Shown here: positions 48,965 through 57,750 of the stretch, in pieces
How the letters are laid out: each line of letters begins with the position of its first letter
Numbering within the stretch: position 1 is the stretch's first letter
Source of the DNA: Streptomyces aureus
Lineage (GTDB): Bacteria; Actinomycetota; Actinomycetes; Streptomycetales; Streptomycetaceae
Direction: 5' to 3'
NCBI RefSeq assembly: GCF_000725495.1
Contig: NZ_JNZD01000025.1
Coordinates: 124,001 to 188,000 of the forward strand
DNA length: 64,000 nucleotides
Translations under genes and position numbers: made by a program
The notes under the pieces: generated by a model
Databases searched by the model: none
Seen by the model: only the letters and a program-made list of their open reading frames with translations
Told to the model about the DNA's origin: nothing

Positions 48965-49018
48965 GGATTCCTCCTGGGGTCGGGCTCCGGTGGTTCCCAG
49001 CCTGGTCGCCCACCCATA

Positions 49019-49042
49019 AGAAGTCCAACAGATGGATCTTCT
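49019..49042. promoter_or_regulatory. Candidate LysR-type binding site
   Basis: AGAAGTCCA (49019-49027) and TGGATCTTCT (49033-49042) are inverted copies apart from one inserted base. The dyad lies in the 98-base gap between the divergent SnoaL-like and LysR genes and includes part of the expected promoter of each. Confidence 0.55.
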
Positions 49043-49062
49043 GTGAACTAGAATCTCCAGTC

Positions 49063-49956
49063 ATGGACCTGAGGCAGCTCGAGTACTTCGTCGCGGTCGC
49101 CGAGGAGCGGAACTTCACCCGGGCCGCCGAGCGGGTGCACATCAGCCAGTCCGGTGTCAGCGCCCAGATCCGGCAGCTCGAACGGGAACTCGGCGCCGAG
49201 TTGTTCGACCGGTCGGCCCGTGCCGTGACCCTCACGGTCGCGGGGATCGCGGCACTCGACCACGCCCGGGCGGCGCTCGCCGCGGCCGGGGCGGTCGGCC
49301 AGGCGGTGGGCGAGGTGACCGGTCTGATCCGTGGCCAGCTCACGGTGGGGATGGTGATCGGCTGCACCCTCACACCGCTGTTCGACGCCCTCGCCGCGTT
49401 CCACACGGCCCACCCCGGTGTGGAGATCACACTCCTGGAGGACGGTTCCGACCGGCTCGCCCAGGGAGTGCGCGACGGCACGATCGACGTGGCGCTCGTC
49501 GGCGCCGCGAACACCGCCCCCGACGGGCTGGACGCGCTGACCGTCATCAGCGAACGGCTCACCGCGGCGGTCCCGGCCGGGCACCCCCTGGCGAAGCGGC
49601 GACGGGTCACCCTGCGCGACCTGATGCCCCACCCGATCGTCTGCATGCCCCCGGGCACCGGGCTGCGCGCCGTGTTCGACCAGGCGTGTGCCGCGCAGGA
49701 CCTCCGGCCCACGATCGCGCTCCAGGCCAGCGCCGCGGACGCCATCGCCGGCCTCGCCGCCCGCGGGCTCGGCGTCGCCGTCCTGAGCACCTCGATGGCC
49801 CGGAACCACGGCGACCGGCTCGTCGCGCTCCCCCTCGACGACGTACGGGCACCGGCGTTGCTCACCCTGGTCTGGAAGAACGCGCACCACCCACCGGTAC
49901 GCGAGCTGGTCCTGCACTGCCGGAAGGCGTTCGCGGGCTTCCCGCCAACGCCCTGA
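49063..49956 (+). CDS. LysR-family transcriptional regulator
   Basis: This 297-residue protein has the LysR HTH at its N-terminus (DLRQLEYFVAVAEERNFTRA, HISQSGVSAQIRQLERELGA) and a two-lobed effector domain (GQLTVGMVIGCTLTPLFDAL, PIVCMPPGTGLRAVF). Length is normal. ATG 49063 lacks a strong ribosome binding site. It is divergent from the SnoaL-like gene. Effector unknown. Confidence 0.92.
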   Translation: MDLRQLEYFVAVAEERNFTRAAERVHISQSGVSAQIRQLERELGAELFDRSARAVTLTVAGIAALDHARAALAAAGAVGQAVGEVTGLIRGQLTVGMVIGCTLTPLFDALAAFHTAHPGVEITLLEDGSDRLAQGVRDGTIDVALVGAANTAPDGLDALTVISERLTAAVPAGHPLAKRRRVTLRDLMPHPIVCMPPGTGLRAVFDQACAAQDLRPTIALQASAADAIAGLAARGLGVAVLSTSMARNHGDRLVALPLDDVRAPALLTLVWKNAHHPPVRELVLHCRKAFAGFPPTP

Positions 49957-50015
49957 CCCGCACCCCCCGGCCCGGGCATCAGACGCCGGACACCGGACAC
50001 CCGACACCAGCCCCC

Positions 50016-50690
50016 TCAGGGACGGTCTCCCGCCCTCCCCTGCCGCTCTGCCGGGTCCTGCCCCGCGCGGATCATCAGTTCGACCGCCTGCAGGGTCCCG
50101 GCCACCTCCGCCACGTCGAAACGGCTGTCGATGAGGTTGGCGACGGAGGTCGCGGCGGTCGAGAAGTCGGCGGTGCCCCGGCGCGCGGCGCTCATCACGA
50201 CGTTCAGGGTCTCGTTGAGGGCGACGGTCTGGAAGCCGGCGCCGAGCTTCCACGGTTCGGCCATGGCGAGCCCGGCCAGGTCGGCCACGTACATGTCGTC
50301 GAACTCGGCGCGGCACGCGTCGATGGTGTCGAGCAGGTGGGGGATGCCCCAGACGACGAACGTGAAGTCCTGGGTCCCGGTGTGGACGGTGATCTGCCGT
50401 GTAGCGGCGAACGACGAGTCCCGGACCTCCTCGACGCACGGGAGGAAGACGCTGAACGTGCCCCGCACCCGGTTGAAGCGGTGGGCCTTGAACACCAGCC
50501 GGTAGTTGGTCAGATAGAGCCGTCCGCCGATGGCCTCCGCGTTGCGCATGCCGACCAGCCACATGAGGTCGTCGAACGCGAACCGCGACAGACCGGCCGC
50601 CCGGACGTCGATGACCGCGTTGGCGTTCTTGCGAAGGATGATCCCCTCGCCGGGCAGCAGGTCCCCGGATCTCAGCGGTGCTATCGCCAC
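50016..50690 (-). CDS. GRAM/PH-like domain protein
   Basis: This 224-residue protein begins with a PH-like beta domain resembling GRAM (LLPGEGIILRKNANAVIDVR, GRLYLTNYRLVFKAHRFNRV, TGTQDFTFVVWGIPHLLDTI), the kind of fold that binds lipids or proteins in membranes. The C-terminal half is helical (NETLNVVMSAARRGTADFST, SRFDVAEVAGTLQAVELMIR). GTG 50690 follows GGGGGAGTC. There is no signal peptide or membrane helix. It is a single gene; role unknown. Confidence 0.75.
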   Translation of the reverse strand: MAIAPLRSGDLLPGEGIILRKNANAVIDVRAAGLSRFAFDDLMWLVGMRNAEAIGGRLYLTNYRLVFKAHRFNRVRGTFSVFLPCVEEVRDSSFAATRQITVHTGTQDFTFVVWGIPHLLDTIDACRAEFDDMYVADLAGLAMAEPWKLGAGFQTVALNETLNVVMSAARRGTADFSTAATSVANLIDSRFDVAEVAGTLQAVELMIRAGQDPAERQGRAGDRP

Positions 50691-51218
50691 GACTCCCCCT
50701 CCATGTCGGATGCTCGGCGGAGCAAGCATCGCAGGCGGGCCGCCACCGGCGGCGAACACCCCGGAACGGCGCCCCACTCGGCAGCCCACGGCACCGGGAA
50801 GGACGGCGGCGCGCCTCCGTCGTGGCCGCGCGCCCGCCCGTACGGCCCGCGATCAAGGACTGCTCCGAGTGGAGGTCATGAGTGGTGGACCTCCGTCCCC
50901 GCGCCCAGGCTGGCCCACGTGGTGCCCGCCCGCGGCTCACCGTGACGGGCCGGGCCCGGGTGCCCGCGCCGCGACGGCGGCGCGGCCAGGACGTCGGAGA
51001 AACGGGATCGCATGAGCGAACAGAGCATCAGAACGGGCTGTCCGCCGCCCGTTCACGGGAACGGCGAGGACCGGCACACCGAGAACGACGAGGACCACGA
51101 GCGCGGTAGACGCAGGAGCGGCAGGGACGAGCTGACCGGCGGAGGCAGCGGTGGCGGTGGTCATCGCGCGGATCGTCGTCGCCGTGGCCGCGCCGGGTCC
51201 GGACCGGGACGTCCGCCG

Positions 51219-52781
51219 ATGAGGTCCCGGCGGCACACCGGGGGTGCACGTACGCGGGTGGCCGTCGCCGCGGCGGGCGTCGCCTTCCTCGGCGCGCTGG
51301 CCCCGACACCGGGTCACGCCGCGACCGGCCCGGCGAGCGGCCCCCGGCCCTCGGCACCCGCGCGGTTCGTGCCCGGCCCCTGCCCGGACACACCCGAACC
51401 GATCCCCGGACGGTGCGGATACCTGGAGGTTCCCGAGAACCGCGCCCACCCGCACGGGCGGACCGTGAGGCTGACCGTCGTCATCGTCCCCGCCGTCTCG
51501 GCGCGGCCCGCCGGGGACCCGGTGGTGTTCATGAGCGGCGGCCCCGGCGGCGACGCGATCGACGACATGCCGTTCCTGATCAGCTCCGGCGTGAACAAGG
51601 ACCGCGACCTGATCGTCATGAGCCAGCGCGGGACGCTGCACACGCGGCCGAACCTGGCCTGTCCGGAGATCGACCGCTTCTACGCGGACTCCGTGGGCCT
51701 CCGCTACGACGCACCGTCGACCGGTCGGCTCCTCGTCCGCGCCGCGAAGCAGTGCCGGGACCGCCTCACGGCCGGCGGCGTCGAGCTGAGCGCCTACAAC
51801 ACCACCGAGAACGCGGCGGACTTCGCCGATCTGCGCCGGACGCTCGGCATCCGCCGGTGGAACGTGTACGGCTACTCGTACGGCACCGATCTGGCCCTGA
51901 CCTATCTGCGCCGTCATCCGCAGGGGATCCGTTCGGTCGCGATCGACTCCGTCGTCCCTCCCCAGATCGTCAGCCTGCCCTGGACCTGGGACAGCGCCCA
52001 CGAAGGCATCAACGCCGTCTTCGCGGCCTGCGCGGCCCAGCCCGCGTGCCGGAACCGCTACCCGGACCTGTCGCGCACCCTGACCCGGCAGGTGCGGCGC
52101 CTCGAGGCGCACCCCCTGACGGTGATGGCACAGCCCCCGTCAGGGGGTGCGCCGGTCAAGGTCGTCCTCGACGGCGGCGCGCTAGTCAACCTGCTCGTCG
52201 CCAACGCCGTCCCGGCCGTCGACGTCCCCGCGGCCCTCGACGAACTGGCCCACGGGAATCCCGAGCGCTTCGCACGGGCCCGCGCCGCCGGGGCCACGCC
52301 CGACATCGGCACGTTCGCGCACGGCCTCACCCAGTCGGTGGCGTGCAGCGAATGGGTGCCGGGCTATTCGCGGTCCGACCTGCTGGCGGCCGGGCGGCGC
52401 GCCTTCCCCGGCTGGCCCGACTCGGTGCTGGCCCAGGCACCGCAGCTGCCGTTCGAGCACGACGTGTGCCGCGTCTGGGACGTCCCCGACCGCACCCCGG
52501 TCCAGCGGGTGACGACGGTCAGCGACGTGCCGGCGCTCGTGCTCTCGGGAACCTTCGACGCCAAGACGGGGGCGCGCTGGGGAGCGTACGCGGCGCGCAC
52601 GCTGTCCCGCTCGACCACGGTACTGATTCCCGGGATCGGTCACTGGGTGGTGCCGCAGTCGCCCTGCGCCCAGAGCGTCCTGGCGTCCTTCCTCACCCGT
52701 CCGAACGCGCCCGACACCGGATGTGTGGCGGGCCTGACGCCGAAACCGTTCACGATCACTCCCGCACTGGAGACCCCATGA
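51219..52781 (+). CDS. Secreted alpha/beta hydrolase with TAP-like C-terminus
   Basis: This protein of about 520 residues starts best at ATG 51219, giving a signal peptide (RTRVAVAAAGVAFLGALAPT, cleavage near GHAA). The alpha/beta-hydrolase core has the nucleophile Ser220 in VYGYSYGTDLAL and the C-terminal TAP-like region with the Asp in LVLSGTFDAKTGARWG and the His in GIGHWVVPQSPC. The family contains tripeptidyl aminopeptidases of Streptomyces. Cysteines in pairs fit an extracellular protein. It overlaps its paralog by 4 bases. Confidence 0.9.
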   Translation: MRSRRHTGGARTRVAVAAAGVAFLGALAPTPGHAATGPASGPRPSAPARFVPGPCPDTPEPIPGRCGYLEVPENRAHPHGRTVRLTVVIVPAVSARPAGDPVVFMSGGPGGDAIDDMPFLISSGVNKDRDLIVMSQRGTLHTRPNLACPEIDRFYADSVGLRYDAPSTGRLLVRAAKQCRDRLTAGGVELSAYNTTENAADFADLRRTLGIRRWNVYGYSYGTDLALTYLRRHPQGIRSVAIDSVVPPQIVSLPWTWDSAHEGINAVFAACAAQPACRNRYPDLSRTLTRQVRRLEAHPLTVMAQPPSGGAPVKVVLDGGALVNLLVANAVPAVDVPAALDELAHGNPERFARARAAGATPDIGTFAHGLTQSVACSEWVPGYSRSDLLAAGRRAFPGWPDSVLAQAPQLPFEHDVCRVWDVPDRTPVQRVTTVSDVPALVLSGTFDAKTGARWGAYAARTLSRSTTVLIPGIGHWVVPQSPCAQSVLASFLTRPNAPDTGCVAGLTPKPFTITPALETP

Positions 52782-54370
52782 CGTCCCTCCGCCCACCCCG
52801 TGACCGGCGCTCCGTGCGACGGCTGCCCGCCGCGCTCGCCGGGGCCACGGCCGGCCTGCTGCTCGCCGGTCTCACCGCCGCTCCGGCCGGTGCCGCACCG
52901 GACGGTTCCGCACCACCGGGCGCGCGGGCCGGTTCGGCCGGACCCTCCCGGTTCGTGCCGGGCCCTTGTCCCCGGACACCGGACCCGATTCCCGCGCTTC
53001 AGGGGGCCCGCTGCGGGGCGCTGACCGTGCCCGAGGACCGCTCCCGCCCGAGAGGCCGGAAGATCACCCTCTCCGTGGCCGTCGTGGCGGCCGCCGGCCG
53101 CCGGCACGCGCCCGACCCGATCGTGTGGTTCGCCGGCGGGCCCGGCGACGACGCCATCACCGAGGCCCAGTTGGCGATCGACGGCGGACTGAACCGCGAC
53201 CGGGACGTCATCTTCATGTCCCAGCGCGGAACGTACACGGCCGACCCGCGGCTCACCTGCCCGAACATCGACGAGTTCAACGCCCACTCCCTCGGGCTCG
53301 TCTACAACGCCCCGTCCACCGGGCGGCTCCACGTGCAGGCCACGCGGGCCTGCCGCGACAACCTGACGCGCCGTACGGCGAACCTGGGCGCCTACAACAG
53401 CCTGGAGAGCGCCGCCGACTACGCCGACCTGCGCGTGGCCCTCGGCATCCGGCGCTGGAACGTCTTCGGCATCTCGTACGGCACCGACCTGGCCCTCGCC
53501 TACATGCGCACGCACCCGCAGGGCGTCCGGTCCGTGGGCATCGACGGTGTCCTGCCGCCCTCGCTGGCCGGGGGCGCGGTGACCTGGAAGGCGGCGCGCG
53601 AGGGCTTCGACGGCCTGTTCGCGGCGTGCGCGCAGCAGCCGGACTGCAACCGGCGCTATCCGCACCTGTCGAGGACCTTCGAGGGCCTCGTCCGCAAGCT
53701 CGAGGCCCACCCGGTGACCACCACTGTGACGGTCCCCGGGCAGCCCGGGCCGGTGCGGGTCACGATCGACGGCGGGGTCCTCGTGACCTGGCTGACGTCG
53801 GCCACCCATGTGGCGGCGGGGGTGCCCCGGTCCATCGACGAACTGGCCCACGGCAACCCGCAGCGCGTCGCCGAGCAGTGGGCCGGGGGCAAGCTCAGCC
53901 CCCAGGCCATCGGACGGGTCGCCCACGGACTGGCCTTCGGGGTCTTCTGCGGCGAGTGGACCCCGTACGAGTCCGAGGCGGACGTGATCCGGGGCGGGCG
54001 CCGCGTGTTCCCCTCGTTCCCCCGCTCGGTCCTGGCCAACGCCCCGCAGCTGCCCTTCCTGCACGCCGACTGCCGTGCCTGGAACGTCCCGGCGCTGCCG
54101 CGCTCGGTGCGTGACGTGACGCGCAGCGACATCCCGACGCTGGTCATGTCCGGCGGGTTCGACGCGCAGACCGCGCCGAGCAACGGCCCCTACGTGGCCC
54201 GTACCCTGAGCCGCGCCACCACCGTGACCGTCCCGTACGTGGCCCACGTCGTGTTCGCCGACTCTCCCTGCGCCCAGTCGATCACCAGGTCGTTCTTCGA
54301 CTCCCCGACGTCCCCGGACAAGTCCTGCCTGAGGGGGCTCCAGCCGCCACGGTTCGAGATCGCACCGTAA
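52778..54370 (+). CDS. Secreted alpha/beta hydrolase with TAP-like C-terminus (paralog)
   Basis: This 530-residue protein is a paralog of the hydrolase just upstream, with ATG overlapping the stop (ATGA). The signal peptide is RRLPAALAGATAGLLLAGLT with cleavage near PAGA. The nucleophile lies in VFGISYGTDLALAY, the C-terminal acid in LVMSGGFDAQTAPSNG, and the base in VPYVAHVVFADSPC. Blocks such as RRWNV, LDELAHGNP-like IDELAHGNPQR and QLPF are shared. Tandem duplication of an exported peptidase or esterase is the simplest reading. Confidence 0.9.
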   Translation: MTSLRPPRDRRSVRRLPAALAGATAGLLLAGLTAAPAGAAPDGSAPPGARAGSAGPSRFVPGPCPRTPDPIPALQGARCGALTVPEDRSRPRGRKITLSVAVVAAAGRRHAPDPIVWFAGGPGDDAITEAQLAIDGGLNRDRDVIFMSQRGTYTADPRLTCPNIDEFNAHSLGLVYNAPSTGRLHVQATRACRDNLTRRTANLGAYNSLESAADYADLRVALGIRRWNVFGISYGTDLALAYMRTHPQGVRSVGIDGVLPPSLAGGAVTWKAAREGFDGLFAACAQQPDCNRRYPHLSRTFEGLVRKLEAHPVTTTVTVPGQPGPVRVTIDGGVLVTWLTSATHVAAGVPRSIDELAHGNPQRVAEQWAGGKLSPQAIGRVAHGLAFGVFCGEWTPYESEADVIRGGRRVFPSFPRSVLANAPQLPFLHADCRAWNVPALPRSVRDVTRSDIPTLVMSGGFDAQTAPSNGPYVARTLSRATTVTVPYVAHVVFADSPCAQSITRSFFDSPTSPDKSCLRGLQPPRFEIAP

Positions 54371-54911
54371 GTCGACGCCTCACCGGCACCCAGGGAAACA
54401 GCGGGGCGGGCGAGCGGCCGGAACACCGGCCCGCTGTTTCCCTGGGTGCCGGCTTGGTGACCTTCCAGGTGGGCTTGGTCTGGAACGCGGTTCCGAAGGA
54501 CACGACGCCTTCGAAGTCGCCGGTCAGGGCCAGGCCCTTCAGCTTGTACAGCGGGATCTTCACCAGTCGGGGGCCGCTGTAGACGGAGGCCCCGGCATTG
54601 TTGTGGGCGACCGCGGGGGACAGCCTGATGGACAGGAAGTAGTTGCCCGTGAGCGGGACCTTCCGCCCGGAAGGGTCGTAGCGCAGGGTGTTGACGCGGC
54701 TCACGCTGACGGACGGGGTGCCGCCCTGTACGTCGATGACGAGCCGGTCGTAGGTGCAGTGTCCGCCCCAGCGGGCGTTGACGACGCGTGCGGGCGACGT
54801 GGGCGTCGCGGCCGACTTCGGCTGGACGAGTGCGGACGCGGGAATCGACGCGCCGACGGCGGTGAGGACGAGGCCGGCGATGACGGCCGCGCGGGATGGG
54901 TGATGGTGCAT
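54282..54911 (-). CDS. AMIN-like secreted protein with an altered C-terminus
   Basis: The first about 140 residues form a secreted AMIN-like domain: signal peptide (AVIAGLVLTAVGASIPASAL), then GHCTYDRLVIDVQGGTPSVS, VPLTGNYFLSIRLSPAV and LKGLALTGDFEGVVSFGTAF. After KPTWKVTK (near 54470) the frame runs through a 23-bp inverted repeat and then antisense to the hydrolase gene, giving an arginine-rich tail that is unlikely to be native; the expected last strand of the domain is missing. The true functional end is probably lost. ATG 54911 follows GGGGGCG. Confidence 0.7.
   Translation of the reverse strand: MHHHPSRAAVIAGLVLTAVGASIPASALVQPKSAATPTSPARVVNARWGGHCTYDRLVIDVQGGTPSVSVSRVNTLRYDPSGRKVPLTGNYFLSIRLSPAVAHNNAGASVYSGPRLVKIPLYKLKGLALTGDFEGVVSFGTAFQTKPTWKVTKPAPRETAGRCSGRSPAPLFPWVPVRRRLTVRSRTVAAGAPSGRTCPGTSGSRRTTW
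54383..54452. terminator. Long perfect inverted repeat between convergent genes
   Basis: Bases 54383-54405 and 54430-54452 are perfect 23-bp inverted copies around a 24-base GC-rich loop. It starts 12 bases after the hydrolase stop codon and should end its transcript. It lies inside the open frame of the AMIN-like gene from the other side. Confidence 0.8.
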
Positions 54912-55028
54912 GACGCCCCCAAGGCTCCTGGTGAAGGGGACAGACTCTTTCATTGGTGGAGACATGTCCGGGGGGCGAATGGTTGCAGTGCCGGGGTCGC
55001 GTTGCGGCGCGTTCGCCCGGCGGCTCGA

Positions 55029-55709
55029 TCAGGCGTTCGCTGCGGCCCCGCGCACCGCCGCGTGCACGGCCCTGGCGAGGCGGGAACCCCACAGGGAACG
55101 CGGCCCGGCGAACGTGTGCGCCTCTTCCCCGGGACCCGGGATCCGCGCGGCGACGCACACCGCGTCGGTGGGCGTGCCGGAGCAGTCGTAGCCGGCTTCC
55201 AGCAGGGCCTGGACCTTGGCCTCCGTGGCCGTGGCCACCGCGTTCACCAGCGCCGCGTCGCTCAGCGGTACGGGAACCGCGGCGACGATGTTGATGGTGC
55301 CCGGCGCGACGGGGCGGGGTACGGACTCGGCCGGTACCGCGGCCCAGCCGCGCACCCCCAGTCCCGCCGTGGCGAGGGCCTCGGCGCCGCTGTCGTGGCC
55401 GACGGCGTACCGCGTGACGTCGGCGGCCGTCATCAACCCGACCCCCGGCCCCTCGGCACCCGCCGCACGGGCCAGTTCGGCGAGGTGCGCGCCCGGGTCG
55501 GTGCGCCGGTAGCCGTGGGAGACCTGGGCGTTCAGGACCCAGGCCCGTTCCCCGATGCCACCGCCCAGAACCGCGCTGCTGACCATCCGCCACCCGGCGC
55601 CGGCCCGCCAGAACAGGGCGTTCAGCCGCTCTCCGTCCTCCACGCGCGTGAGGGGCCGTACGGGGATGAGACCGGCGACGGGGCGGGGCGGGGGAACGAC
55701 TGCGGTCAC
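55029..55709 (-). CDS. cbiZ: Adenosylcobinamide amidohydrolase
   Basis: This 226-residue protein matches CbiZ, which removes the nucleotide-loop aminopropanol from adenosylcobinamide so that salvaged corrinoid can re-enter cobalamin synthesis. Blocks seen are WRMVSSAVLGGGIGERAWVL (with the following NAQV), GVGLMTAADVTRY, GTINIVAAVPVPLSDAALVN and LEAGYDCSGTPTDAVCVAAR. Length is normal. GTG 55709 follows AAGGAG. No other cobalamin gene or B12 riboswitch was seen nearby, so it stands alone. Confidence 0.85.
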   Translation of the reverse strand: MTAVVPPPRPVAGLIPVRPLTRVEDGERLNALFWRAGAGWRMVSSAVLGGGIGERAWVLNAQVSHGYRRTDPGAHLAELARAAGAEGPGVGLMTAADVTRYAVGHDSGAEALATAGLGVRGWAAVPAESVPRPVAPGTINIVAAVPVPLSDAALVNAVATATEAKVQALLEAGYDCSGTPTDAVCVAARIPGPGEEAHTFAGPRSLWGSRLARAVHAAVRGAAANA

Positions 55710-55954
55710 CGGTCGGACTCCTTGCGGGGGCGGGAACCCGATGATCGTACGGCGGGCCCGAACCCGCGCCCGGTCGCTCGGGAGCCGGCCACCGGACCTC
55801 GTACGGGGTGGAGCGGGCCCGGCAGCGCGTGATCGCGGGACCGCTGTACGGGGCCGGGAGTTCCCCGGCGCGCGGCGCCGGGCCCGGGTGCCGGGCGGGC
55901 GGTCGGGTCGGGGCTAGGGTGCGATGCTGACGAACCATCACGAAAGGATCTTCC

Positions 55955-56365
55955 GTGGGCAACCGTCTCAACCCCTACATCAGCTTCGCCGGCAATGCCA
56001 GGCAGGCCTTGACCTTCTACCGGGGGGTCTTCGGCGGAGAACTGGTGATCCACGAGTTCGGCATGTTCGGTTCCGAGGCGCCCCCCGGATTCGCGGACAA
56101 GGTCATGCACGGCATGGTGGAGGCCCCGAACGGCTTCTGTCTCATGGGCGCGGACGTCCCCCCGGGCATGGAACGCCGCGTGGGCAACAACATCTCCGTG
56201 AGCCTGAGCGGCGACGACGCCGAACAGCTGCGCGGCTTCTGGGCCAAGCTGTCCGCCGAGGGCACGGTGTCCGTCCCGCTGGAGAAGCAGATGTGGGGCG
56301 ACACGTTCGGCATGTGCACGGACCAGTTCGGTGTCGACTGGATGGTCAACATCACGAAGTCCTAG
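55955..56365 (+). CDS. VOC family protein (PhnB-like)
   Basis: This 136-residue protein is of the PhnB/DUF899-like group of VOC fold proteins: LNPYISFAGNARQALTFYRG, VFGGELVIHEFGMFG, HGMVEAPNGFCLMGADVPPG, and MWGDTFGMCTDQFGVDWMVN at the C-terminus. No catalytic role is known for most members. GTG 55955 follows GAAAGGA. It stands alone and is followed by a hairpin. Confidence 0.9.
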   Translation: MGNRLNPYISFAGNARQALTFYRGVFGGELVIHEFGMFGSEAPPGFADKVMHGMVEAPNGFCLMGADVPPGMERRVGNNISVSLSGDDAEQLRGFWAKLSAEGTVSVPLEKQMWGDTFGMCTDQFGVDWMVNITKS

Positions 56366-56379
56366 GCCTCCGGGGTGTC

Positions 56380-56406
56380 CGGCCCGGCGGTCGTCCGTCC
56401 GGGCCG
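56380..56406. terminator. Terminator hairpin between convergent genes
   Basis: CGGCCCGG (56380-56387) pairs with CCGGGCCG (56399-56406) around an 11-base loop, 15 bases behind the PhnB-like gene. Confidence 0.6.
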
Positions 56407-56471
56407 AGCTCCCTCCCCCGTCGCTCGACCGCCCGGAGCGGGCCTCCTCGGAAGCACCGGCCCCGGACCTC

Positions 56472-57596
56472 TCATCCGGAGCGGAGGACCCGGAAACGGT
56501 CGGGGTCGTCCCGGTCCCGCTCCGCCACCTGGACCGGCGCCCACGCCCATTGCCAGACCCCGATGTCCGGTACCCGGGAGAACCGGATCCGGCCGCGGGT
56601 CCCCTCGACGTCGACGCCCGGCCAGGCCGCGGCGATGCGCTCCCGGTCGTCGCCCTCGGTGCGGAGCACGTCGGCGAGCACGGTGATCGCGTCGTAGCCC
56701 TCGAAGGCGACGAACGACGGCGGCTGTCCCAGCCGCTCGCGCAGCACCGTCCCGACGCGCGCCCCCAAGGTGTTCAGACGCTCGGGCAGATAGCGCAGGA
56801 ACGGGACGGCGGCGCCGTCGTCGCCCGACTGTGCGGCCCAGTCCGCGAGTTCCGGCTGTCCGGCCGGGGCGCCGACCAGCGTCCCGGACAGGCGCCCGTC
56901 CGCGCGCACCGCCCTGACGATCGACACGGCGGGTTCCGGGTGGCCGACCAGCAGCAGGAGTGCCGTCGCGCGATGGCGGACCAGTGCGTCGCAGACGTCC
57001 GCGGGCGTCAGCGCGCGCATGTCGAGTTCGGCGACGGAACCGCCGTGCGGGGCGAGGTGCTCCCGCAGGACGGCGGTCCCGGACGCCCAGTAGACGCTCG
57101 GATCCGCCGCCACGGCGATACGGCGGTGCCCCGCGTCGAGCAGGAAGTCCGCGTAGATCCGCCAGCCGCGGGACTGCACCGGGGCGAGGCGTGCGACCCA
57201 GCGCGTCGGCCGGTCGGTGAGCGTGTCGAGCACCGCGGACGAGCACAGGAACGGCACGCCGAGGGCGTCGGCCCGGGCGGCGACGGCGCGTGCGACGACG
57301 CTGTGGTACTCCCCCGCCAGGGCCGCGACGCCGAGCCGGGCCAGTTCGTCCACGGCCGCCTCGGCCTTCCGCGGATCGGCCGCGGTGTCCCTGACCACCA
57401 GTTCCAGGGGCGTTCCGGCGATGCCGCCGGTGTCGTTGACCTCGTGGACGGCCAGCTCCAGTCCGGCGAGCAGATGCCGGCCCGCCTCGGCCCAGCCGGG
57501 CCGGGTCAGCGGTGCGAGGGCGCCGATCCGGAGGGACGGTCCGCCGCTCCGCGTCCCCGGGGAGGGCGGGACGGGCGGCGAGGGTGGGGTCTGCAT
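56472..57596 (-). CDS. Branched-chain amino-acid-type substrate-binding protein without a signal peptide
   Basis: This 374-residue protein matches the Peripla_BP_6 (LivJ/AmiC-like) fold: RIGALAPLTRPGWAEAGRHL, GLELAVHEVNDTGGIAGTPL, ADPRKAEAAVDELARLGVAA, and FVAFEGYDAITVLADVL. The N-terminus (MQTPPSPPVPPSPGTRSGGP) has neither a hydrophobic core nor a lipobox, so it should be cytoplasmic unless the true start is elsewhere. No permease or ATPase gene is near. It may be a ligand sensor like AmiC rather than a transport protein. Confidence 0.82.
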   Translation of the reverse strand: MQTPPSPPVPPSPGTRSGGPSLRIGALAPLTRPGWAEAGRHLLAGLELAVHEVNDTGGIAGTPLELVVRDTAADPRKAEAAVDELARLGVAALAGEYHSVVARAVAARADALGVPFLCSSAVLDTLTDRPTRWVARLAPVQSRGWRIYADFLLDAGHRRIAVAADPSVYWASGTAVLREHLAPHGGSVAELDMRALTPADVCDALVRHRATALLLLVGHPEPAVSIVRAVRADGRLSGTLVGAPAGQPELADWAAQSGDDGAAVPFLRYLPERLNTLGARVGTVLRERLGQPPSFVAFEGYDAITVLADVLRTEGDDRERIAAAWPGVDVEGTRGRIRFSRVPDIGVWQWAWAPVQVAERDRDDPDRFRVLRSG

Positions 57597-57692
57597 GCGG
57601 TGCTGTCTCCCTGTGAACCGTGCGGGCGGTCGTGGTCCCCGGGCCGGCCGCCCTCGACGGCAGGAGCGGGGATCCCGACGGCCGTCGAAGGC

Positions 57693-57732
57693 GCCCGGTC
57701 GCGAAACGGTGTGAAGCGCTCCGCGACCGGGC
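57693..57732 (-). terminator. Terminator behind the GH31 gene
   Basis: GCCCGGTCGCG (57693-57703) pairs perfectly with CGCGACCGGGC (57722-57732), 18-base loop, just past the GH31 stop codon and before the next gene on the same strand. Confidence 0.7.
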
Positions 57733-57750
57733 CCGGGTCGTCCCAGGAGA

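Noticed and set aside
55029..55960. A B12 riboswitch upstream of cbiZ
   Set aside because: The region between cbiZ and the PhnB-like gene is under 250 bases and I could not find the conserved B12-box word or long leader expected.
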